Below are positions 50,930-59,518 of a DNA stretch of 64,000 bases, one piece after another. A program made the position numbers and the translations under genes. The DNA is from Micromonospora avicenniae (GTDB lineage Bacteria > Actinomycetota > Actinomycetes > Mycobacteriales > Micromonosporaceae): assembly GCF_900156065.1 (NCBI RefSeq), contig NZ_FTNF01000006.1:62001-126000 (forward strand), read 5' to 3'. The notes under the pieces are model-generated. The model made no database searches, had not been told where the DNA came from, and saw only the letters and a list, made by a program, of their open reading frames with translations. Each line of letters starts with the position of its first letter. Positions within the stretch are counted from its first letter, which is position 1.

Positions 50930-51454
50930 TCACTTGGGCAGCACCTCGATCATCCGGCGCAGGGTCTGCTCGTAGCCCTCGGGACCGCCCAGACGCTGGA
51001 AGCTGGACAGCGTGATCGTGAACGTGCCCGGGGCGGCGATCAGGACGGCCTGCCCCTCGATGTCCTTGACCGCGACGTAGCCCTTGCCGCCCTGGTCGAT
51101 GTCGGTCACCTTCTGGTAGATCTGGTCGGCCTGCTGGCGCTGGTAGTCGTACGTCATCTCGCCCGCGGTCCTGGACGCGGTGGTGATGGTCGCCGTCGCC
51201 ACGCCGTTGCCGTCGCCGAAGAGGCAGTTGCCCTGGTCGACCATCGGCTGGCCGACGAGCTCGGATACCTGGTCGGCGGTGAACGGGCACTTGGGCGGGG
51301 CGGCGTCACCCGCGTCGCCGAGGTCGGCGAGGTCGCCGCCGTCGATCGGGGCGTCGATGTCTGCGCCCGGATCCGCGTTGGTGGAGTCGGGGCTGTCGCA
51401 GCCCACCAGTACGAGGGCGGCCACGCAGAGCGCGGGCACGATCATTCGGCGCAT
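50930..51454 (-). CDS. Secreted lipoprotein of unknown function
   Basis: 174 residues: signal and lipobox ALVLVGC (Cys19), an acidic Asp/Gly linker (about 20-52), then a small domain with two cysteines (PKCPFTADQVSELVG, GNCLFGDGNG) and ITTASRTAGEMTYDYQRQ. The pattern resembles DUF3558-like mycobacterial/actinobacterial lipoproteins (C-x-x-lt-xxx-v... C), but weakly. ATG start. It probably sits on the outer face of the membrane. Confidence 0.75.
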   Translation of the reverse strand: MRRMIVPALCVAALVLVGCDSPDSTNADPGADIDAPIDGGDLADLGDAGDAAPPKCPFTADQVSELVGQPMVDQGNCLFGDGNGVATATITTASRTAGEMTYDYQRQQADQIYQKVTDIDQGGKGYVAVKDIEGQAVLIAAPGTFTITLSSFQRLGGPEGYEQTLRRMIEVLPK

Positions 51455-51634
51455 GGGATTGACTCCGTTCTACCTGCTCGGAACCGTGTCCGCCGGCCGG
51501 CCCTGCGGGCTCTGGCACCGGAACGGCGGGTCGCGTCACTGACGGTACGGACGCGGGCCACCCGGGGAATCCGGTGTTTCCCTAGCTTTCGAACCCTCCT
51601 GACCCGCGTCAGGCGGTCGGCGTCCGACGCGATC

Positions 51635-51681
51635 GTCAACCACTGGTTGACGGGGCGGGTGCGTCAACCTAGAGTTGACGC
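51635..51681 (+). promoter_or_regulatory. Leaderless promoter embedded in two palindromic operators
   Basis: Palindrome 1 (51635-51651) has arms GTCAACCA/TGGTTGAC with one central base; palindrome 2 (51661-51681) has arms GCGTCAAC/GTTGACGC with five central bases and ends at the ATG. TTGACG (51647-51652) and TAGAGT (51670-51675), 17 bp apart, make a good -35/-10 pair, each inside one palindrome. TAGAGT ends 6 bp before the ATG at 51682, so the mRNA should be leaderless. Confidence 0.7.
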
Positions 51682-52413
51682 ATGACCAATCCTGATCCTG
51701 TCCCGATGGACATCCCAGTACGCCTCGACGACCTGATCCAGGCGATCAAGAAAGCGCGCAGCGAGCCGCTGGAGCAGCTCAGCGATGCGGTCCTCGTGGG
51801 GGACCACCTCGGTGAGGTGGCCGACCACCTGATCGGGCACTTCGTGGACCAGGCCCGCCGCGCGGGTGCCTCCTGGACGGAAATCGGCCGCAGCATGGGC
51901 GTCAGCAAGCAGGCGGCCCAGAAGCGGTTCGTCGCCAAGGACGCGGCACTCGACCCGCAGCAGGGCTTCAGCCGCTACACCCCGCGCGCCCGCAACGTGG
52001 TGGTGACGGCGCAGACCGAGACGCGCGCCAGCGGGCACGCCGAGATCCGGCCGGAGCACATCGTGCTGGGGCTGCTCAGCGAGCCGGAGGCGCTCGCCGC
52101 GAAGGCGATCGTCGCGCAGGGCATCACCCTGGAGCAGGTGCGCGAGGCGGCCACCGCCGCGCTGCCGGCGCCCTCGTCCGAGGAACTCCCCGCCCTCATC
52201 CCCTTCGACGCGCAGGCCAAGAAGGCACTGGAGCTGACCTTCCGCGAGGCGTTGCGGCTGGGGCACAACTACATCGGCACCGAGCACATCCTGCTCGCGC
52301 TGCTGGAGCTGGAGAACGGCAGCGGCGTGCTGGCCGGCCTCGGCGTCGACAAAGCCGCCGCCGAGGCCGACATCGCCGCGGCGCTCGAGGAGATCACGCG
52401 GAACCGGGCCTGA
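51682..52413 (+). CDS. HTH plus Clp N-terminal-domain protein
   Basis: 243 residues. N-terminal helical region with a helix-turn-helix (about 55-85: GASWTEIGRSMGVSKQAAQK), then two Clp-N repeats (about 100-170 and 175-240) with HIVLGLLSEPEALAAKAIVA and GTEHILLALLELENGSGVLA. There is no AAA+ ATPase part. Clp-N domains bind adaptors or substrates of Clp proteases. The GTCAAC palindromes over its own promoter suggest that it represses itself, possibly relieved by ClpC/ClpP binding, which is inferred. ATG start without ribosome site. Confidence 0.85.
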   Translation: MTNPDPVPMDIPVRLDDLIQAIKKARSEPLEQLSDAVLVGDHLGEVADHLIGHFVDQARRAGASWTEIGRSMGVSKQAAQKRFVAKDAALDPQQGFSRYTPRARNVVVTAQTETRASGHAEIRPEHIVLGLLSEPEALAAKAIVAQGITLEQVREAATAALPAPSSEELPALIPFDAQAKKALELTFREALRLGHNYIGTEHILLALLELENGSGVLAGLGVDKAAAEADIAAALEEITRNRA

Positions 52414-52422
52414 CCGGCAGGG

Positions 52423-52938
52423 TCAGGAAGCGGTGGGGAAGCCGTACCGGGCCGCGTGCTCCGGGTCGGCCGGGTCGATCTGGCGGATGCCGGCGTCGGC
52501 GAGGCGCTTGTTGACCTCGTCGAGCTGCTCCCGCACCAGGCGGGCCTCCTCCTCGGTCACCCGGCCCCGGTGCGGCTTCCCGGCGTGCTCGATGGTCCCG
52601 TAGTCGAGCCGCTCCACGCTCTTGCGCGCCTTCGGCGGACGCACCCGCTCGGCGGTCTTGAGCAACTGTGCCATCGGCGTGTCGGTCGCCATCGCGTCGA
52701 ACTCGCTGGCGGTGAGCACCACCCGGCGCGGCTCGCCGTCGGGCTGGTCGTAGACCTCGACCACCGCCACGTCCAGGGCGGCGTCGTCGATGCTCTCCAC
52801 CTCGACCGGGGTGGCCTCCAACTGCACGGGCCCGGCGACCAGGTCGGGATGCTCCAGCACCACGATGCGGACCACCTCGTCCTCCGGCCGCAGAACGGTG
52901 CCGCTGAAGTCGGAGACACGGATCGTCTTCTTGCCCAT
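52423..52938 (-). CDS. Conserved hypothetical cytoplasmic protein
   Basis: 171 residues starting MGKKTIRVSDFSGTVLRPED. The N-terminal 75 residues are beta-rich; the C-terminal half is basic and helical (MAQLLKTAERVRPPKARKSV, TEEEARLVREQLDEVNKRLA). The basic Lys/Arg centre suggests nucleic-acid contact, but I recognise no family. ATG start. Convergent with the HTH-ClpN gene, with stops 9 bp apart. Confidence 0.75.
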   Translation of the reverse strand: MGKKTIRVSDFSGTVLRPEDEVVRIVVLEHPDLVAGPVQLEATPVEVESIDDAALDVAVVEVYDQPDGEPRRVVLTASEFDAMATDTPMAQLLKTAERVRPPKARKSVERLDYGTIEHAGKPHRGRVTEEEARLVREQLDEVNKRLADAGIRQIDPADPEHAARYGFPTAS

Positions 52939-53044
52939 GCGCGGAGCTACTCCTGTCGTCGGCCGGATTCGAGACCAGAAGACGTTACCCGACAGGTGTG
53001 CGAAAGCCGGGGGTGGACGGACCCGTGTGTCGCCGCTCGCGTCG

Positions 53045-53236
53045 TCAGCGGCCGTCCCGGCCGTGCCGCGCGGACGCCCCGGCGGGCAGCTCGTTCAGCT
53101 CGGCCCAGCCCAGTGCCCGATCCGGGTCACCGCATCCCCGCACGCCGCGGTACGGCGGCTGCGCCGGGAATCTCGCCCCGGCGTTCCAGGCGGGCTCGGT
53201 CTCCTGCTGGTGCCGGTCCTTCGGCTGATTCGGCAT
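53045..53236 (-). CDS. Small hydrophilic protein, tentative
   Basis: 63 residues from ATG 53236 (MPNQPKDRHQQETEPAW), ending ELPAGASARHGRDGR. GGTGAGG stands directly upstream, rather close to the ATG. Composition (Gln, Glu, Asn early on) is unlike a shadow frame. No family recognised and no partner gene; treat as tentative. Confidence 0.4.
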   Translation of the reverse strand: MPNQPKDRHQQETEPAWNAGARFPAQPPYRGVRGCGDPDRALGWAELNELPAGASARHGRDGR

Positions 53237-53462
53237 GACCTCACCGTCCCAGAGAAAGGTGTCAATGCATGGAAGTGGATGTGACGTACGGAGCCGACGC
53301 CGGGTTCCGCTGTGCGGTGAGGAATCCGGCCCGATCCTGAGCACGCACCACGTCCGCCCACCCCGCCCCGGCGTACGGTGATCGGCGACGAGGCCCGCTG
53401 ACCGGGCGCCCGGACAGTGAGCCGGGCACCGCCGGGCAGGAACGGATCACGGAGGTGGCGGC

Positions 53463-54125
53463 GTGCTGGACCGGCGGCTCCACCTGCACCTGGCGACCTG
53501 GCTCGGGCAGTGGCCGGCCGGCCCGGGCCTGCACGTGGTGTCCTCGCAGCGTCGCGCCCACCCGGCCTGGGACGGTCGGCTCCGGCCCGCCGTCGCGGTC
53601 AGCACCGGGCGCAGCACCGTGCTCTCCGTAGCGCCGGATCGGGTCGCGCGGGTGCGCGCGCTCGCCGACCTTCCGCCGGATCGGCTGGTCCCGGCGCTGC
53701 CCGCGGCCGTCGGCCTGCCCGACTGGGCCACCCACGACGGCCCGTTCCGATGGAGCCTGGCCCCCGCGCCGCTACCGGACGTCGGGGAGTGGATCCCGTC
53801 CACCTCGCCCGGGCTGCCGCCGTGGCTGCGGCTCTTCGACGACGACGTGCTGGTGGTCCGCGCCGCCGACGGCCGCTACCTGGCCGGGGCGGGTGTGAAG
53901 CGGCACGACGCGTACGGCCACGAGCTGGCCGTCGGCACGGTGCCGGAGGCTCAGGGCCGGGGACTGGCCCGGCGACTCGTCGCCCAGGCTGCCCGGCGGG
54001 TGCTCGACGAGGGGGCGGTGCCCACCTACCTGCATGAGCGGAGCAATCATGCGTCGGCACGGGTGGCCGATGCCGCCGGCTTTCCGGACCGCGGCTGGCG
54101 GTCGTTCGGGGTGTACCCGCGCTGA
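53463..54125 (+). CDS. GNAT-family acetyltransferase-like protein
   Basis: 220 residues. The C-terminal half is a GNAT fold with ELAVGTVPEAQGRGLARRLV (acetyl-CoA loop Q-G-R-G-L-A) and NHASARVADAAGFPDRGWRS; the N-terminal half (about 1-110) is a separate domain seen in some actinobacterial GNATs. GTG start with GGAGG upstream. Substrate unknown. Confidence 0.8.
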   Translation: MLDRRLHLHLATWLGQWPAGPGLHVVSSQRRAHPAWDGRLRPAVAVSTGRSTVLSVAPDRVARVRALADLPPDRLVPALPAAVGLPDWATHDGPFRWSLAPAPLPDVGEWIPSTSPGLPPWLRLFDDDVLVVRAADGRYLAGAGVKRHDAYGHELAVGTVPEAQGRGLARRLVAQAARRVLDEGAVPTYLHERSNHASARVADAAGFPDRGWRSFGVYPR

Positions 54126-54431
54126 GTCCGGAGCGGCACGACCGCTGCGGGTGCGGTGGTGTGCCGGGCCGAGGCCGAATTGGCGCGGACCGTGGATCCC
54201 GGGCCGGATCCACGGTCCGCAGCCTCCCCCCAGGTCCCCGTAGGCGCGACTCGCGCGCATGGCCGGTCGCGTCTTCCGCTGGTCACGCTACGTATCGAAT
54301 GCCTCCGGGGCAAGACGCCTCGCGCCGGTTCGACGTGTCGAATTGTGGACTTGACCTGGAAGGAAGTCGGTTTGGCGGGGGCGGGCAGTCGTGACGCAGC
54401 GTGCCGGTGAGGGAGCGGGCCGGGTCCTGGT
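54126..54431. other. 306-bp spacer between convergent genes
   Basis: Contains the terminator at 54185-54220. In the remaining sequence I see no coding frame with convincing codon use, no tRNA and no repeat; CGGTTCGACGTGTCGAATTG around 54334 is a short imperfect inverted repeat. Confidence 0.5.
54185..54220 (+). terminator. Terminator of the GNAT gene
   Basis: Exact 15-base arms (54185-54199 and 54206-54220; GCGGACCGTGG... / ...CCACGGTCCGC) with a 6-base loop. No T-run. Confidence 0.7.
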
Positions 54432-55886
54432 TCAGCCGGCCAGACCGAGTGCCTCGGCGGCCGCGCGACCGTTGGCGTGGCTCGCTCCGTACGTGGTGAC
54501 GAAGGCGCGCACCCCGGCCGGGCGCCACTGCGCCGGCCAGCCCATCTCGACCACGGTCACCGGATGTACGGCGGCCAGCGCGGTGATCAGCTCCGGACCT
54601 CCGGGAAGCTGATGCAGGCGGCGACCGACCAGCACGATCGGCCGGTCCCCGGCGAGGTGGCGCAGGGCGGCCGGGTCGGTCTCGGCCGCGACCACGCGGA
54701 CCTCCTCCGTGTCGGCCAGGTGCGGGCCGAGACCCCAGGGCACCCGGCCCTCGGCGATGGTGGACGCGGCGTGCAGTTGGACCACCAACGGCCGAACCAG
54801 GTCGGTGAGCACTCCGTCGATCTTTACGGCGCGCCGGGCCGCCGCGTACCCCAGGTCGGTGCCGCCGCCGGTCGGGACGCGGGTCGCGGCCCGGGTCCAG
54901 GCGGCGAGCGTGGCGGCGCGTCCGGCCGCCTGCTCGACCCGGGCCCGGTCCAGCCGCCCGTCACCGAGTGCCTCGACGATCTCGGCGGCGACCTGTTCGA
55001 CGAGTTCGGCGTCGACCTTCGCGCCGATGCAGAGCAGGTCCGCGCCCGCGGCGAGGGCCCGGACGGCCGCCGGCCCGACACCACCGGCTGCGATCGAGGC
55101 GCCCTTCATCTCGAGCGCGTCGGTGATGACGGCGCCGGTGAAGCCGTACTCGGTGCGGAGCAGGTCGACCAGGACCTCGCGGCTGAAGGTGGCCGGGCCG
55201 GCGCCGGTCAGCGCCGGCACCCGGATGTGCGCGGTCATGACGGCCTGGGCGCCCGCGGCGATCACGGCGGCGAACGGTGGCAGGTCACGGCGGCGCAGCA
55301 CGTCGACCGGGACGTCGACGGTGGGCAGTTCGTGGTGCGAGTCGGTGACCGTCGCGCCGTGTCCCGGAAAGTGCTTGGCGCAGGCCGCGACACCGGTGGC
55401 CTGGAGGCCGGCCACGGCGGCGGCGGAGTGCGCGGCTACCCGGAGCGGGTCGGCGCCGAAGGAGCGGGTGCCGATCACGGGGTTCTCGTCGGCGGTGTTC
55501 ACGTCGACGGTGGGGGCGAGGTCGACGGTGATGCCGAGCTCCGCCAGCTCTGCGCCGATCGCCTCGTAGACGCGCCGGGTCAGCGCGACGTCGCCGATCG
55601 CGCCGAGTGCGGCGTTGCCCGGGTACGGGCTGCCGGTGGCGTGGGCCAGGCGGGTGACATCCCCGCCCTCCTCGTCGATGGCGATCAGTACGTCCGCCCG
55701 CCCCTCCCGCAGAGCCGCCGTGGTCGCCGCGAGCTGCGCCGGGTCGTGCACGTTGGTGCCGAACAGGGTGTGCCCGGCCAGACCCTCGGCCAGCAGGTCG
55801 ACCGCCCAGTCGGGCGGGACCGGCCCCGGGTACGCGGCCAGCAGCGTGCCGAGCGCGAGCCGGCGAAGTCCTGGATCCAGCCCCAC
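54432..55886 (-). CDS. Glycoside hydrolase family 3 beta-N-acetylhexosaminidase (NagZ-like)
   Basis: 484 residues: GH3 barrel with LIAIDEEGGDVTRLAH, CAKHFPGHGATVTDSHHELP (the KHFPGHG..T.DSH signature of NagZ-type enzymes, His acting as acid/base) and nucleophile Asp in GAVITDALEMKG. A C-terminal alpha/beta domain (about 350-484) follows. No signal peptide, so it probably acts in the cytoplasm on peptidoglycan-derived or chitin-derived GlcNAc sugars. GTG 55886 with GGGGGAG 5 bp upstream. Divergent from a ROK regulator. Confidence 0.92.
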   Translation of the reverse strand: MGLDPGLRRLALGTLLAAYPGPVPPDWAVDLLAEGLAGHTLFGTNVHDPAQLAATTAALREGRADVLIAIDEEGGDVTRLAHATGSPYPGNAALGAIGDVALTRRVYEAIGAELAELGITVDLAPTVDVNTADENPVIGTRSFGADPLRVAAHSAAAVAGLQATGVAACAKHFPGHGATVTDSHHELPTVDVPVDVLRRRDLPPFAAVIAAGAQAVMTAHIRVPALTGAGPATFSREVLVDLLRTEYGFTGAVITDALEMKGASIAAGGVGPAAVRALAAGADLLCIGAKVDAELVEQVAAEIVEALGDGRLDRARVEQAAGRAATLAAWTRAATRVPTGGGTDLGYAAARRAVKIDGVLTDLVRPLVVQLHAASTIAEGRVPWGLGPHLADTEEVRVVAAETDPAALRHLAGDRPIVLVGRRLHQLPGGPELITALAAVHPVTVVEMGWPAQWRPAGVRAFVTTYGASHANGRAAAEALGLAG

Positions 55887-56024
55887 TGATCTCCCCCTTC
55901 GGTGCCGCACGGCGCGGCGTCGTACCGGTGCTTCCGGCCGTCCCGCCCGCGCAGCCCTGCCGGGTCGACCGAGTACTCCGGGTCCGGGTGGCCGATACGC
56001 TACGGCTACCCATTTTCCAGGTTG

Positions 56025-56046
56025 GTTTACAGTTAGCAAAGTTTAC
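56025..56046. promoter_or_regulatory. Candidate ROK operator (two GTTTAC repeats)
   Basis: GTTTAC at 56025-56030 and 56041-56046, sixteen bp apart, within the only A/T-rich stretch of the 177-bp spacer between the divergent hexosaminidase and ROK genes; CAGT...ACTG (56030-56048) gives added symmetry. Confidence 0.4.
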
Positions 56047-56063
56047 TGAACTAGAGGACTGGC

Positions 56064-57239
56064 ATGAGTGCGACGCGGCTGCCCGGCACCCCCCGCCTGT
56101 TGCGGGCGCTCAACGACCGTGCGGCGCTGGAACTGCTGCTCGAACGGGGACCGTTGACCCGCGCCCGGCTCGGCGAGCTGACCGGGCTGTCGAAGGTGAC
56201 CGCCTCGCAGCTGGTCGAACGCCTGGAGGAGCGCGGGCTGGTCACCCGGGTCGGCGAGCAGGCCGGCGGGCGGGGACCGAACGCCCAGCTCTACGCCGTA
56301 CGGCCGGGCAGCGCGCACGTGGTCGGCGTGGACGTCGGCCCGGACCGGGTGGTGGCCGCCTGTGCCGACATCACCGGCACGGTCATCGGCCGGGTGGAAC
56401 AGTCCACCCGGGACACCGACGACCCGGTGGGTGTGGTGCACAACGCCGTGGTCCAGGTCGCCGGCAGCGCTCAGGCGCAGCTGTCCAGCGTACGGAGGGT
56501 CGTCCTCGGCACGCCGGGTCTGGTCGACCCGGGCACCGGGGACATCACGTTCGCGTTCAACCTGCCGCGCTGGCACCGGGGTCTGCTCGCCGCCCTGCGT
56601 GAGGACCTGCACACCCCGGTCGTCTTCGAGAACGACGTGAACCTCGCCGCGGTCGCCGAGGCTCAGTCCGGCGCGGCCCAGGGCCTGTCGGACTTCGTCC
56701 TGGTCTGGGTCGGCGCGGGCGTCGGTCAGGCGATCATGCTGGGTGGGCGGCTGCACCACGGCAGCAGCGGCGCGGCCGGCGAGATCGGCTACCTCCCGGT
56801 GCCCGGCGTCCCGATCCCGCGCGACGTTGCCCGGCGGGCCAAGCCCGCGTTCCAACGGCTCGTCGACGCGGACGCGGTCCGGGCCGTGGCGCGGGAGAAC
56901 GGCTTCACTGTCGGCAACGCCGCCGACGCGGTTCGCGCCGCGATCGAGGCCGGCGCCGAGGGCGGCCCGGTGCTCGACGAACTGGCCCGCCGGCTCGCGT
57001 TGGGCGTGGCCAGCACCTGCGTGGTGCTGGACCCGCCGCTCGTCGTGCTCGCCGGTGAGGTCGGTCAGGCCGGCGGGGCGGCCCTCGCCGACCGGGTGCA
57101 GCAGGAGGTCGCGGACATCTCGCTGGTGCGCCCCCGGGTGGTGCCGACCGGGTTGACCGAGGAGCCGATCCTGCAGGGCGCGCTGCGTACCGCGCTGGAC
57201 GCAGTCCGCGACGAGGTCTTCGGATCCACAGTGGGCTGA
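56064..57239 (+). CDS. ROK-family transcriptional regulator
   Basis: 391 residues: winged HTH (about 10-70: LLERGPLTRARLGELTGLSK), then the ROK fold with VVGVDVGPDRVVAACADITG, FENDVNLAAVAEAQSG and WVGAGVGQAIMLGGRLHHGS then GAAGEIGYLPV. The Cys-rich zinc motif of most ROK proteins (CxCGxxGCxE) is absent, so it is probably a sugar-binding repressor without zinc. Adjacent to a GH3 hexosaminidase on the other strand, so an amino-sugar ligand is likely. ATG with AGAGGAC upstream. Confidence 0.88.
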   Translation: MSATRLPGTPRLLRALNDRAALELLLERGPLTRARLGELTGLSKVTASQLVERLEERGLVTRVGEQAGGRGPNAQLYAVRPGSAHVVGVDVGPDRVVAACADITGTVIGRVEQSTRDTDDPVGVVHNAVVQVAGSAQAQLSSVRRVVLGTPGLVDPGTGDITFAFNLPRWHRGLLAALREDLHTPVVFENDVNLAAVAEAQSGAAQGLSDFVLVWVGAGVGQAIMLGGRLHHGSSGAAGEIGYLPVPGVPIPRDVARRAKPAFQRLVDADAVRAVARENGFTVGNAADAVRAAIEAGAEGGPVLDELARRLALGVASTCVVLDPPLVVLAGEVGQAGGAALADRVQQEVADISLVRPRVVPTGLTEEPILQGALRTALDAVRDEVFGSTVG

Positions 57240-57292
57240 CCGACCCCGGCATGCCCACACCCGCGAGGGTGCGGGCATGCCGAGGTCGGTCA
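57237..57292 (+). terminator. 26-bp hairpin overlapping the ROK stop codon
   Basis: Arms 57237-57262 and 57267-57292 pair over 26 positions with two non-Watson-Crick pairs and a GCGA tetraloop. The left arm begins on the TGA stop codon itself. Confidence 0.7.
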
Positions 57293-57369
57293 TGTGAAGG
57301 AATTCTTCACGACGCAGTCAGCGCCTGCAAGGCGTTGCCTCTGCGGTGGGAAGCCCCCGCCTTCGTGGC

Positions 57370-58380
57370 TCAGATCAGATCCCGGCGGCGGAACACGCTG
57401 AACGCGGCCACGGCCAGCAGTGCGGTCAGGCCGAGCAGCACGGCCAGCGCGGGCTGCCAGGTCAGCGCGTAGACCCGCTCGCAGAAGCCGCTGGCGGAGG
57501 CGCAGGCCGACGCGTCCCAGAACTCGAGGCGGCCGGAGAGCCACGCGCCCACGTGGCTGGAGAGCATGAACCGGTCCGGATGGGCGGTGTCGACGATCTC
57601 CATCACCAGACGCGCGCCGAGCTCCCAGACCACCGCGTACGCGGCCACCGTGCCGAGCGCCGCCGACGTGTGCCGACCGAGTGTGGCGAGCGCGAAGCCG
57701 AGCACGCTGGTGAGCAGCACCAGCACCAACCCGCGGGCGTGCACGGCGCCGAGACCGGCCCAGAACGCGCCGTCGAGCTGGCCGGGGAGCCCGGCCGACT
57801 GCCCGATCACCCAGAACGTGGCGAGGTACACGAGCGAAGCGAGCAGGGACAGCCCGAGCACGGCGCCCATCAGCGTGCCCAGCTTCGTGCCGAGCACCGT
57901 CATCCGCCGCGGTCGCCAGAGCAGCAGGTTCACCACGCCACCCGAGTTGAGGTCGGCACCGACGTAGGAGGCGCCGACCAGGAAGCCGAAGAGCGCCAGG
58001 AAGGCGATCAGGAAGTAGAGGAGCGGCTCGGCCTGCTGCGAGAAGACGAACACGCCGGGAAGGAAGTCGGTCGCCACGGGGAGCCGGTCCTGGAGCACCG
58101 GGTCGAACTCACTGCAGTCGGCCGGGAAGTCCTCCTGCTCCGAGCCGGGCGGAAGGTTCCCGTTCACCTGGGCCACGCAGCGCTGGTAGACCTCATCCAT
58201 CTGGCGTCGGCTCTCGGCTGCCTGAGTTCGGGCGTCGGTCAGCTCCGCGGCGGTGGGCTGGTGCGAGCCGGCTAGGGTCGTCGACGCGGTGACCCCGAAG
58301 GCCAGCACCAGCAGGACGAGCATGAGCTGGACGAAGCGGCGAGCCCCCAGCCGCTCCAACTCGGCACGGACCAGGTTCAC
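57370..58380 (-). CDS. ABC-2 permease with a large external loop
   Basis: 336 residues: six membrane helices with an external loop of about 95 residues after helix 1 (ELTDARTQAAESRRQMDEVY, RCVAQVNGNLPPG, DFPADCSEFDP). NLLLWRPRRMTVLGTKLG is the cytoplasmic coupling region. GTG start overlapping the ATPase stop (GTGA). The loop carries two cysteines, and DASACASASGFCERVY further on two more, which may form disulfides. Possibly a peptide or antibiotic exporter. Confidence 0.82.
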   Translation of the reverse strand: MNLVRAELERLGARRFVQLMLVLLVLAFGVTASTTLAGSHQPTAAELTDARTQAAESRRQMDEVYQRCVAQVNGNLPPGSEQEDFPADCSEFDPVLQDRLPVATDFLPGVFVFSQQAEPLLYFLIAFLALFGFLVGASYVGADLNSGGVVNLLLWRPRRMTVLGTKLGTLMGAVLGLSLLASLVYLATFWVIGQSAGLPGQLDGAFWAGLGAVHARGLVLVLLTSVLGFALATLGRHTSAALGTVAAYAVVWELGARLVMEIVDTAHPDRFMLSSHVGAWLSGRLEFWDASACASASGFCERVYALTWQPALAVLLGLTALLAVAAFSVFRRRDLI

Positions 58381-59387
58381 GCGTTGTCTCCTCTGACCTC
58401 GCCGACCCCGGCGTCCATCTCCATCACCCTGTGGTGCGGACCCGAGCCGTCCACCTGACGAGGCACCTCCGGGTGCGCGCCGTCGCCGGTCAGCTCCAGG
58501 AACACGCTCTCCAGGTCCGGTCGCAGCGAGGTCAGCTCGCGCACCCACAGCCCCTGCTCACCGAGCAGTCGGCTGATCCTCGTCGGGTCGTCCACCTGAC
58601 CGACCACGAGATGGTCGGAGTACACGTCCACCGGCAGGCCGCCGGCGCGCAGCAGCTCCGCGGCACGCTCCGGCTCGGCCACCCGCACCAGGAACTCGTG
58701 CCGGTCGAAGCCGGCGAGCACCTCGTCCACCCGCCCCGACGCCACCCGGCGGCCCCGCGAGATGATCGTGACGTGGTCGCAGATCAGCTGGATCTCGGCG
58801 AGGATGTGGCTGGAGATCAACACGGTGACCCCGGCATCGGCCAGCGACCGCGTCAGATCTCGCATCTCCCGGATGCCGGCCGGGTCGAGGCCGTTGGCCG
58901 GCTCGTCGAGGATGAGCAGCTCCGGGTTCTTGAGCAGTGCCGAGGCCACCGCCAGTCGCTGCTTCATGCCGAGCGAGTAGCCCTTCACCCGCTCGTCGCC
59001 CCGATCGTGCAGGCCCACCTGCTCCAGCGCCTCGTCCACCCGGCTCACCGGCACTCCGCCGGCGAGGGCGAGCAGCCGCAGCGTCCGGTAGCCGGTGAAG
59101 TTGCCGAAGAACTGCGGACTCTCCACGATCGCCCCGACCCGCCCGGCCACCTGCGCCAGGCGCGTGGGGGACGGAGCGCCGAGCACGCTCATCCGCCCCC
59201 CGTCGGCCCGGACCAGTCCGAGGAGAGCACGCAGGGTGGTGGTCTTGCCCGACCCGTTCGGGCCGAGGAAGCCGTGGACCTCACCCGGCCCGACCGTCAG
59301 GTCGAAGCCGTCGACGGCCACCTGCCGGCCGTGCCGCACGCTGTTGAAGGTCTTACGCAGACCCTCGATCTCGATGACCGCGCTCAT
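58377..59387 (-). CDS. ABC transporter ATP-binding protein
   Basis: 336 residues: Walker A FLGPNGSGKTTTLRALLGLV, Q-loop AIVESPQFFGNF, signature YSLGMKQRLAVASALL (SLGMKQR, the BcrA/NatA-like form), Walker B LLILDEPANGLDPAG, switch LISSHILAEIQ. The C-terminal domain ends with LESVFLELTG plus a further 36-residue tail. ATG start. Forms a two-gene operon with the permease. Confidence 0.92.
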   Translation of the reverse strand: MSAVIEIEGLRKTFNSVRHGRQVAVDGFDLTVGPGEVHGFLGPNGSGKTTTLRALLGLVRADGGRMSVLGAPSPTRLAQVAGRVGAIVESPQFFGNFTGYRTLRLLALAGGVPVSRVDEALEQVGLHDRGDERVKGYSLGMKQRLAVASALLKNPELLILDEPANGLDPAGIREMRDLTRSLADAGVTVLISSHILAEIQLICDHVTIISRGRRVASGRVDEVLAGFDRHEFLVRVAEPERAAELLRAGGLPVDVYSDHLVVGQVDDPTRISRLLGEQGLWVRELTSLRPDLESVFLELTGDGAHPEVPRQVDGSGPHHRVMEMDAGVGEVRGDNA

Positions 59388-59518
59388 CCGCGCGGTTTCC
59401 TGTTCCGAACCGGCATGAACCGTCCTTCAGTATTGGTGACCAACGCCACGGCGCCTCACCCTATGGCCGGCCGCCCGCCCATGGGGGGCGCCACGGCCGT
59501 GCGTGGTTGGATGGACGG

